From: Bacteroidales bacterium
GTDB taxonomy: Bacteria > Bacteroidota > Bacteroidia > Bacteroidales > Bacteroidaceae
Length of the DNA stretch: 9,394 nt
Reading direction: 5' to 3'
NCBI GenBank assembly: GCA_004555055.1
Contig: SFJN01000101.1
Coordinates: 1-9,394, forward strand
In this document: positions 1-5,977 of the stretch, piece by piece
How positions within the stretch are numbered: position 1 is the first letter of the stretch
Layout of the letters: every line of letters starts with the position of its first letter
Program-made: the position numbers and the translations under genes
The notes under the pieces: generated by a model
What the model saw: only the letters and a program-made list of their open reading frames with translations
What the model was told of the DNA's origin: nothing
Database searches by the model: none

Positions 1-94
1 ATACTTACATAGCCCGCTATGTGCGCATTTAAAGAACAGAAATCTACTGTGCGATAGTTCGAAAATTGTCTCAAGCTAATTTATAGAACCTCCC
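1..94. mobile_element. Probable end of an insertion element running off the left edge
   Basis: Positions 76-94 read CTAATTTATAGAACCTCCC, which matches the right terminal inverted repeat of the small element at 1460-1532 at 18 of 19 bases. The outer CCC end faces right, so the element body would lie to the left and leave the window. No partner repeat in the opposite orientation is found in 1-75, so this is not a second short element contained in the window. Subterminal sequence is AT-rich and structured: ACATAGC-CC-GCTATGT is a perfect 7-bp inverted repeat at 7-22, and TTCGAA lies at 59-64. The four bases just outside the end, TTAA, are A/T only, like the ATTA duplicated around the small element. 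The transposase, if any, is outside the window, so the family cannot be named. Confidence 0.42.
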
Positions 95-119
95 TTAACT
101 GAATTATACCACGCCCCCT

Positions 120-824
120 TTATTTCCAGGTGATGTGGTCACCCTGGTGTATGAGTTCGTGCATTTCGCTCATCAGTGGCGTGATATCCGATTCCGCTAC
201 CTTGTAATAGCGAATCTTTTCCCGGGTTTTCGGAAATTTCTGAAAGAAAGGGTGGCGGCTGACATACCATTTCCAGTGTCTGCAATTGAAGGCAGGCCCT
301 AACTTGTCCCAGAGTTTGAAGAGTGCAGACTGTGTCACGGTGCATACCCCGTAGTTTCCGTCGTCGAGTTCCAGCAGGCAGAAGAACTGTCGTTTGCAGC
401 ATTGTGCGTTGATTCCGCTTTCCGTGTTGTTCCCGGCGTCTCCGGAGTTCGTAGCCGTTTCTGCTTTCAAGGAAACGTTCACGTTATATCCGTATGACTC
501 GTTGATTTGTGCGCTCAGCGCTTTGAATATGTGTCCGTGAGGTGAAGTGTCCTTCAGTTTCTTCACTTCGATGTAGAGATGCAGCATCTCGTGAATAAGG
601 ATTTCTTCCAGGACTTTTTCAGAAAAACCATGAAAAATGCTGTAGCGTATGCACCGTGATTCCGGGATGGTCTTGTGCAAGAAGGGCGATTTCTTGTAGC
701 AATACTGTGCGGCATAGGTCCTGGCACGGGTGCATTCGAAGCGGACTTTAGGAAGTTCGTTTCGGAAAATCTCACGGTTGAATCGTTCGAAATTACGTGT
801 CAGGAATTCGCCGTTGAAAATCAT
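120..824 (-). CDS. SprT-like zinc metalloprotease-fold protein
   Basis: This 234-residue protein carries a SprT-type N-terminal half: a start resembling the family pattern (F-x-x-F-N ... NELP, about residues 12-24), the zinc-binding HExxH motif as HEMLH at 78-82, and a downstream HGHIFKAL segment at 96-102 whose histidine is placed to be the third zinc ligand. Family members (SprT, Spartan) are metalloproteases, with Spartan cutting DNA-protein crosslinks; the substrate here is unknown. A hydrophilic, low-complexity linker (about 120-139) leads to a 95-residue C-terminal part with scattered cysteines (142, 143, 149, 161, 181) but no CxxC pairs, so the zinc ribbon of E. coli SprT is absent or replaced. 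No signal peptide is seen, so it is probably cytoplasmic. It starts 32 bp after the stop of the upstream nucleotidyltransferase gene and is probably co-transcribed with it. The fold assignment is firm; function is not. Confidence 0.82.
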   Translation of the reverse strand: MIFNGEFLTRNFERFNREIFRNELPKVRFECTRARTYAAQYCYKKSPFLHKTIPESRCIRYSIFHGFSEKVLEEILIHEMLHLYIEVKKLKDTSPHGHIFKALSAQINESYGYNVNVSLKAETATNSGDAGNNTESGINAQCCKRQFFCLLELDDGNYGVCTVTQSALFKLWDKLGPAFNCRHWKWYVSRHPFFQKFPKTREKIRYYKVAESDITPLMSEMHELIHQGDHITWK

Positions 825-856
825 TCTGCTTGCAGGCGTGTCTTATTTGGGGTATT

Positions 857-1282
857 CTATAAATGTTTCTGAATGCTTTTCTTGAGGTCTGTGCTGCTTC
901 GTGCCGTCAGTCCGTCGGCGGGTATGCGCTTGAGCACCACATATTCAATGCCGCGTTCCAGGCAGAAGCGTCGTTTGTCGTCCGAACTTCCGTCCTCGTT
1001 GACGACGAAGACATCAGGGCGCAGGGCGTCGACCGTCGGTGTGAAGTCGAGGTAGCCGCTTCCGCGGTTCACAAAAGCATCTTGTACGTATCGTACAGCA
1101 CGGACCATGAAAAGGCGTTCCTTTTCCGGGAACATCGGTTCGTGGTGCTTCAGTTCGCGGATGGTGGCATCCGAACCGATGCCCACGTAGAGCCGGCCGT
1201 AATTGGCCGCCTGTCGGAAAAATTCGATGTGGCCGCTGTGCAAAAGGTCGTAGCAACCGCTGACAAAAACTGTTTTCTTCAT
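857..1282 (-). CDS. Cytidylyltransferase-like nucleotidyltransferase (TagD/HldE-C type fold)
   Basis: This 141-residue protein is a single nucleotidyltransferase domain of the HxGH class. The N-terminus has a beta strand then GCYDLLHSGH at about 9-18, the nucleotide-binding HxGH signature. Near the C-terminus, ARSSTDLKKS (about 127-136) occupies the place of the ISSTxx motif that binds the triphosphate in this superfamily. The length matches glycerol-3-phosphate cytidylyltransferases and the C-terminal half of HldE, which activate a phosphorylated polyol or sugar by transferring CMP or AMP. Which nucleotide and acceptor are used cannot be read from the sequence. The conserved DGSSDDKRRF region (about 97-106) probably helps to shape the acceptor site. 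No signal peptide is present. It is the first gene of a minus-strand pair with the SprT-like gene. A TAnnTTTG element about 90 bp upstream is a candidate promoter. No kinase or glycan biosynthesis gene is adjacent to reveal the pathway. Confidence 0.83.
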   Translation of the reverse strand: MKKTVFVSGCYDLLHSGHIEFFRQAANYGRLYVGIGSDATIRELKHHEPMFPEKERLFMVRAVRYVQDAFVNRGSGYLDFTPTVDALRPDVFVVNEDGSSDDKRRFCLERGIEYVVLKRIPADGLTARSSTDLKKSIQKHL

Positions 1283-1373
1283 GAGTATGAGGGGACGAAT
1301 AGAATAGGGGAGAGCATCAGTGAAACTTAGCCAAAGACTTGAGGAAAAACCATAACTTTGGACAAAACCATGG

Positions 1374-1381
1374 CAAAGATA
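1374..1381 (-). promoter_or_regulatory. Candidate Bacteroidota -7 element for the minus-strand operon
   Basis: Read on the minus strand this is TATCTTTG, a full match to the TAnnTTTG -7 consensus of the Bacteroidota primary sigma factor. It lies about 90 bp upstream of the nucleotidyltransferase start at 1282. No TTTG is present 19-21 bp upstream, so the -33 part is weak and the promoter call is tentative. Confidence 0.4.
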
Positions 1382-1398
1382 CCACTTTTTACAGATAC

Positions 1399-1432
1399 TT
1401 TGTTGCGGGGCGGGAAAAAAAAGTTAAATTTG
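1399..1432 (+). promoter_or_regulatory. Bacteroidota-type promoter upstream of the GH84 gene
   Basis: TAAATTTG at 1425-1432 fits the TAnnTTTG -7 consensus. The TTTGTTG at 1399-1405 supplies a -33 element: counting from TTG at 1403-1405 the spacer is 19 bp, and from TTTG at 1399-1402 it is 22 bp. Transcription would start near 1438-1440, giving a leader of roughly 210 nt that contains the whole 73-bp repeat element. Another plus-strand -7 match, TAACTTTG at 1353-1360, has no -33 partner at the right distance and is less likely. Confidence 0.6.
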
Positions 1433-1459
1433 CAGCGTATATAAGTAGGTAATAAATTA

Positions 1460-1532
1460 GGGATGTTCTATAAATTAGCCAAGCATAAGAACATTTTCTA
1501 AATGAATAAAAAACTAATTTATAGAACATCCC
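1460..1532. mobile_element. 73-bp MITE-like element with perfect 19-bp terminal inverted repeats
   Basis: GGGATGTTCTATAAATTAG at 1460-1478 is the exact reverse complement of CTAATTTATAGAACATCCC at 1514-1532, with 35 AT-rich bases between. The element is flanked by ATTA on both sides (1456-1459 and 1533-1536), which fits a 4-bp target-site duplication. It has no coding capacity and its right repeat is 18/19 identical to the element end at 76-94, so it is best read as a non-autonomous miniature inverted-repeat element mobilised by a related transposase. It sits between the candidate promoter and the start codon of the GH84 gene, so the transcript would contain a long stem of up to 19 bp. There is no T-run after the right arm, so it does not look like a terminator on the plus strand. 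A regulatory hairpin is an alternative reading, but the ATTA flanks favour insertion. Confidence 0.65.
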
Positions 1533-1598
1533 ATTAGTATGTCTGTATATATCAGGCATCTTGTGACACATGACGTATCGAAAGATGCCGTGTCCTGC

Positions 1599-1638
1599 AT
1601 TTCCCTCCTTATCCTGTCAGATTTCCCCTTATCCTATC
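1599..1638 (+). repeat. Imperfect pyrimidine-rich tandem repeat in the GH84 leader
   Basis: ATTTCCCTCCTTATCCTGTC at 1599-1618 is followed two bases later by ATTTCCCCTTATCCTATC at 1621-1638. The copies differ by a two-base indel and one substitution. The repeat ends 9 bp before the GH84 start codon, where a ribosome binding site would otherwise lie, and it is C/T-rich rather than purine-rich. Whether it affects translation is unknown. Confidence 0.45.
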
Positions 1639-1647
1639 CGAAAGACT

Positions 1648-4600
1648 ATGAAGAAGCACATCCTTTCCTTTTTGTTTGTCTCCGCCGGATTCCTTCCTGT
1701 GGCAGCGCAATATACCATTTATCCTGTGCCGCAGCAGATGACGGCCGTGGACGGTTCCGCATCCTTTTCCGGCGAGGTCTGCTTAGTATGTGACGACCAA
1801 ATTGATGCTGCCACCCGCCAGCGTGCCCGTCAGGTGCTCGAGGAGCATGGCCTGAAGGCAAACGATGCTGATGGCGCACAGGCATGTACCAGTGTTATCT
1901 ATCTGAAGGTCGACCCTTCGGTTGCCGTCAGCGGCAAGTACGATGCCCACCACCTGCGCCTTGAGGCCCAAAGCAACGGTATGGCCAGCCTGACCATTAC
2001 GGGCCAGCATACCGATGCGACATTCATGGGGCTGGCATCGCTCGAACAGATGCTCGATGCTGTAGGTACTACCGCTCTGCCCTGTGTCGACATCAGCGAC
2101 TATGCCGACCAGCAGCAACGCGGACTCGTCGAAGGCTATTATGGATATCCCTACAGCCAGAACGTGAAGAAGGACCTCATGCGTTTCATGATGCGCATGA
2201 AGATGAACACCTATCTCTATGGTGCAAAGTCCGACCCCTACCATTCGGAGTATTGGGGGAAACCCTATCCTCAGACCGTTACCGAAGAGCAGGAGCAGAA
2301 CGGATGGCTGAGCGAGGACATGATGCGCGATGTCTGCGAAACGTCGGCTGCCACGAAGGTGAACTTCATTTGGGCCATCCATCCGGGCAACAATTTCCTC
2401 TATTCAAATACGGTCATCGACGACATCATGGGCAAGTTCGAGAAGATGCATGCCCTTGGTGTGCGGCAGTTCGGCGTATTTGTCGATGATGTCAGCGTAC
2501 CTTCTTCCGATGCTGACCTCCAGCTCAATGCCCAGCGTCTGGCATTGTTGCAGGAACGTATCGAGCAGAAGTGGAACACCCCTGATGCCGCCCCTGCCGA
2601 CACCGTACGTCCCCTCCATTTTGTGCCGCAGATCTATTGCCGTTCATTTGCCTCGAGCGAGGACCAGTACAAACGTTTCTTTGAGGCACTTGCTGCCACT
2701 CCCTCGCATATTGTCATCTATACTACGGGCTGGGGCGTATGGAGTGTTCCCAACAGTTCCGACTTTGCTATGCCCAAGCAGTATCTCGGTCGTGATGTGG
2801 CATGGTGGTGGAACTATCCCTGCAACGACAACGCCGACGACCGCATCTACCCGATGGACATGTATCAGAATTTCTCCGATATGTCGGCCGTTGATGGCGG
2901 TTCGCGTCTCCCCACTACCCTGACGAGCGGCATCGGTATTGTTGCCAACCCCATGCAGCAGGGCGAAGTGGCGAAGATTCCCCTTTTCTCTGCCGCAGAC
3001 TATGCCTGGAACAATGCAAAGTTCGTCAACAAGACTTCATGGGCGGCATCGTTCCCCTTCATCTTCGAGGACGGGAAGTGCCGCGACAACGGCGACCGTA
3101 CCGCTCCTGCCGAAGCCCTCAAGGCTCTGGCTCCCTATCTTACCGCCAACGACCCGTCCGGAAAATTCGGCACAGGACTCTCCACTTCCAAGATGCTGAC
3201 CACCGTTACCGGACTCCTTGAGAATATTGAGGTGGTGAAGATGCTTGCTGACAGCGAAACGGAGAGCGACCGCCTGATGTGGCGCGACCTCCGGCCCTGG
3301 GTGCTCAAACTCGAGACCATGTTCAATGCGGCAAAACTCCTGCTGCAGGTGAAACAGAATGAATACGACAGTTCCGACGCACGTTGGCACGACTATCTTG
3401 CCGCTGTGGAACTTCTCGACGGCATCAGCAGCAATGAGGACTTCAAGGTCTATGCCCTCGAAGGCATGGGCACCGGCGTGTCGGTCTCCAGCCACATTGC
3501 CTGTCCTGCCAACAAGTATCTCATGCCTTTCCTTACCGCCATGCGCAAGACTGCCGTCAGCGACCTCTTCCCTGCTGTCCCCACCAAGGCTGCACGGCTC
3601 ACCAACACTTCGTACGTGCCCTCCGTGAATACTTCCGGAAACGATGTCTACATCACGCTTGCCGCCAAGGACTATGCCCCCGGCGATTATGTAGGTTTCA
3701 GCCTTCCCAAGGCCAGTGTGCTCGCTGAAATGCTGGTTACGGATACCTTGTGCCAGAACAATTGCGTGCTCGTTTCGGCCAACGGTCGCGAATGGTCGCA
3801 GATTCTGCCTTCCGGAAACGACGTGAAGCAGTACGAGGGTTATGTGAAGTATCTTATCGTTGCCAACAACTCGGATGCCGTACGCAGCGTGAAGCTTACG
3901 AAAAACGTGCTGCGTGTTACCCTCGTTGAGGAACCCTCCCTGACGGGTATCGATGCCCCTGTGACGCAGGACTACAATGAGCGTGCCAACATCAGCGACG
4001 ACGACCTTACCACCTTCTGGGCGCCGATGGCCGACCAGCGTACGGGCGATGTCATCCGTCTCAACTACTCCTCCGCCGCCCCCCTGCGCCGTGTACGTTT
4101 TGCCCTCCATACCACCAACGGTGACTATATGAAGACGGGACGCATCGAATGTTCCGAAAACGGCACGACGTGGAAGCGTCTGTCACCTGTGGGCAAGCAG
4201 ACCACATCCTTCACTCTCGACAACATGATACCCGTAGACGGTTCCGGGAATGCTCTTTCCGATGCAGAAGGAGCTTACATCTACCAGCTCTATTTCGACG
4301 GTGCCCTCCAGCAGGCCCGCTATGTACGTTTCTACAACCAGCAGGCCACCTCGAACAAGTGGATTCGCGTGGCGGAATTCACACCGGAATTTGCCCTCTT
4401 TGAACCTGCCAGTGTTTCGACGCCCGAAATCAGCGATGCCCAGCCCCATACCGGCGCCACCGACAGCCGCCTCCGCTACGGTTTCCAGGACTTCAATCCC
4501 CTTACCGGCGTAACCATCTACAGCGACGGTCCGCATCCCGGGGTGAAGGTCTATGGCAGTGATGTGCCTGCCGGAGACGACCTTGGGGCATACCGCGAAA

Positions 4601-4890
4601 TCGCCACGCTCGATGCCGCCGTCACCCACATCGACCTTACCGCCACTCCCTATCTGCATTCCCTGATGCTCGCCGACGAGGATGGCAATCCCTTCCGCGT
4701 CTACGAGGTGGTGCCGGAAACGGCCGACGACGTGCGTTCCCTGCACGATATCACTTCCATTGAGCATGTGGTAATGGACCACACCGATGCCACCGAAGGC
4801 GACGCCCCTCTCTACGACCTCAGCGGTCGCCGTGCGAAGGGCGAGGCGAAAGGCTGCTACATCTGTCGTGGAAAGAAAATTATGAAATAA
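1648..4890 (+). CDS. Secreted GH84 beta-N-acetylglucosaminidase (multi-domain)
   Basis: This 1080-residue exo-enzyme is expected to remove terminal beta-linked GlcNAc from glycans by substrate-assisted catalysis. I start it at the ATG at 1648 because MKKHILSFLF... then reads as a signal peptide ending at about VAAQ (residues 18-21); an in-frame start at 1570 would bury it. Domains in order: a GH20b-like N-terminal domain (about 24-150); the catalytic barrel opening with RGLVEGYYG (158-166), with the GH84 lysine in AKSDPYH (K194), the catalytic aspartate pair D280-D281 in VFVDDV, and WWWNYP ending in N389; a helical region (about 480-640); then beta-sandwich regions, including an F5/8 type C (CBM32-like) domain at about 774-913 and a further one at 930-1030. 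The last 25 residues (YDLSGRR ... KGCYICRGKK) resemble the short C-terminal tails common in Prevotella-type secreted proteins. No lipobox is seen, so it is probably periplasmic or exported beyond. The gene has its own promoter and terminator. All expected catalytic residues are present. Confidence 0.92.
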   Translation: MKKHILSFLFVSAGFLPVAAQYTIYPVPQQMTAVDGSASFSGEVCLVCDDQIDAATRQRARQVLEEHGLKANDADGAQACTSVIYLKVDPSVAVSGKYDAHHLRLEAQSNGMASLTITGQHTDATFMGLASLEQMLDAVGTTALPCVDISDYADQQQRGLVEGYYGYPYSQNVKKDLMRFMMRMKMNTYLYGAKSDPYHSEYWGKPYPQTVTEEQEQNGWLSEDMMRDVCETSAATKVNFIWAIHPGNNFLYSNTVIDDIMGKFEKMHALGVRQFGVFVDDVSVPSSDADLQLNAQRLALLQERIEQKWNTPDAAPADTVRPLHFVPQIYCRSFASSEDQYKRFFEALAATPSHIVIYTTGWGVWSVPNSSDFAMPKQYLGRDVAWWWNYPCNDNADDRIYPMDMYQNFSDMSAVDGGSRLPTTLTSGIGIVANPMQQGEVAKIPLFSAADYAWNNAKFVNKTSWAASFPFIFEDGKCRDNGDRTAPAEALKALAPYLTANDPSGKFGTGLSTSKMLTTVTGLLENIEVVKMLADSETESDRLMWRDLRPWVLKLETMFNAAKLLLQVKQNEYDSSDARWHDYLAAVELLDGISSNEDFKVYALEGMGTGVSVSSHIACPANKYLMPFLTAMRKTAVSDLFPAVPTKAARLTNTSYVPSVNTSGNDVYITLAAKDYAPGDYVGFSLPKASVLAEMLVTDTLCQNNCVLVSANGREWSQILPSGNDVKQYEGYVKYLIVANNSDAVRSVKLTKNVLRVTLVEEPSLTGIDAPVTQDYNERANISDDDLTTFWAPMADQRTGDVIRLNYSSAAPLRRVRFALHTTNGDYMKTGRIECSENGTTWKRLSPVGKQTTSFTLDNMIPVDGSGNALSDAEGAYIYQLYFDGALQQARYVRFYNQQATSNKWIRVAEFTPEFALFEPASVSTPEISDAQPHTGATDSRLRYGFQDFNPLTGVTIYSDGPHPGVKVYGSDVPAGDDLGAYREIATLDAAVTHIDLTATPYLHSLMLADEDGNPFRVYEVVPETADDVRSLHDITSIEHVVMDHTDATEGDAPLYDLSGRRAKGEAKGCYICRGKKIMK

Positions 4891-4898
4891 GAAAAAAT

Positions 4899-4947
4899 GT
4901 GGATTCCGGGACTCCTTCGGGAGGAATGCCGGAGTCCACCCTTTTTT
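4899..4947 (+). terminator. Rho-independent terminator after the GH84 gene
   Basis: GTGGATTCCGG (4899-4909) pairs with CCGGAGTCCAC (4929-4939) with one G-U pair, and an inner CTCC-TTCG-GGAG hairpin with a UUCG tetraloop caps it. TTTTTT follows at 4942-4947. An A-run at 4892-4897 precedes the stem, so it may also work on the other strand. It separates the GH84 transcript from coaX. Confidence 0.88.
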
Positions 4948-5004
4948 CGACTACAAAACAGGGTGTCCGTGCGTGTGTACGGCCACCGATAACTCCCCTT
5001 GGAA

Positions 5005-5841
5005 ATGAAACTCCTCATTGACATTGGAAATACCTGTACAAAACTTGCCGTAGGATGTTCGGGAAAATCGTGTCGAAAAGGCGAAATCGTCTATATCGAA
5101 CGTAAGAATGACCTCGAATCGTGGTCCGGTCTTTTCAGCCGCATTGGCAGCATCTATTCCATCAAAGCCTGCGCAGTGAGTTGCGTGGGACACTATGATG
5201 CTACGCTGACGGCAGCCCTGCAGGCGCAAGCCTGGCCCCACATATGGCTTGGCTACGACACCCCCTGTATGCTCCACGATACCCCGCAGGGCTACGGCTC
5301 TGACCGCCTTGCCGACGACCTCGGGGCTATCGTCGTCCTTCAAGAACAGATGCCCCATGCCACTGCCGACGACATCACCCGCGACGGTCTCCTCGTCATC
5401 GATGCCGGCACCTGCATCACCTACGACTTCATCCGCCATTGCCGTGTCGAAAGCGGTGTCATCAGTCCCGGAGCACAGCTTCGTCTGAAGGCGATGCACG
5501 ACTATACGGCCCTGCTGCCGCTCATCAATCTCGACACTCCGGATTTCGACCATCTCCACTACAACCTTTACGGCACCCAGAGCGAAACCTCGCAGGCATC
5601 CCGTCAGTTTCCACACGCCACACCGTTGATGGGGACGAATACCGAAGACTGTATGCTCTCGGCTGCCCTGCACGGCATACGTTTCGAGATAGAGGGCTAC
5701 ATCCGCGCCCTTCAGCGTCAGTATCCCCGTCTGAGGGTGTGCCTTACCGGCGGAAACCGTTTCGAGATGTCGCCCGACGTCGCCACGCGCTGCCTCTACC
5801 ATCCCAACCTTGTCCTCTACGGCCTCCTCTCCATCGTCTGA
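5005..5841 (+). CDS. coaX: Type III pantothenate kinase
   Basis: CoaX phosphorylates pantothenate to 4'-phosphopantothenate, the first committed step of coenzyme A synthesis, in the cytoplasm; this type needs a monovalent cation and resists feedback inhibition by CoA. The 278-residue protein shows the ASKHA-fold signatures: DIGNTCTK at the N-terminus (D6) for phosphate/ATP binding, YGSDR at 97-101, the DAGT motif at 133-136 with the catalytic aspartate, GVISPG at 151-156, and a late GG at 249-250. It is moderately longer than many homologues, with an extra stretch around 110-128. I chose ATG at 5005 rather than the TTG six bases upstream because MKLLIDIGNT starts directly at the family's first strand. 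No consensus promoter is visible in the 57 bp after the GH84 terminator, so it may depend on read-through or a non-consensus promoter. It is a housekeeping gene between two glycosidase genes, with no metabolic link to them that I can see. Confidence 0.95.
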   Translation: MKLLIDIGNTCTKLAVGCSGKSCRKGEIVYIERKNDLESWSGLFSRIGSIYSIKACAVSCVGHYDATLTAALQAQAWPHIWLGYDTPCMLHDTPQGYGSDRLADDLGAIVVLQEQMPHATADDITRDGLLVIDAGTCITYDFIRHCRVESGVISPGAQLRLKAMHDYTALLPLINLDTPDFDHLHYNLYGTQSETSQASRQFPHATPLMGTNTEDCMLSAALHGIRFEIEGYIRALQRQYPRLRVCLTGGNRFEMSPDVATRCLYHPNLVLYGLLSIV

Positions 5842-5977
5842 AAGACGTGAGCGCGCGTGGGGATGCGTGTGTGAGCGTAAGGCTGCAATACCCTTGGGAA
5901 TCTCCTTCTCCTTTTCCTCTTTCATCAGAAGAGGTGTACGAAAACCTTGAATCCTCTCTATATTCTAAAAGTATTCT

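Noticed and set aside
1570..1647. An N-terminal extension of the GH84 protein from the upstream in-frame start
   Set aside because: It would put 26 proline-rich residues in front of a clear signal peptide, and the stretch contains the leader tandem repeat.
1539..1793. An 84-codon plus-strand frame starting just after the MITE-like element
   Set aside because: It overlaps the GH84 signal peptide region in another frame and has no domain. An upstream-ORF role is possible, but nothing in the sequence supports it.
4970..5872. TGCGTGTGT on both sides of coaX (4970-4978 and 5864-5872) as attachment or insertion repeats
   Set aside because: Nine bases of simple GT-rich sequence without further similarity around them is compatible with chance.
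5916..5934. A 6-bp inverted repeat CCTCTT/AAGAGG after coaX considered as a terminator
   Set aside because: The stem is short and no T-run follows on either strand, so coaX and the GH85 gene may still be co-transcribed.
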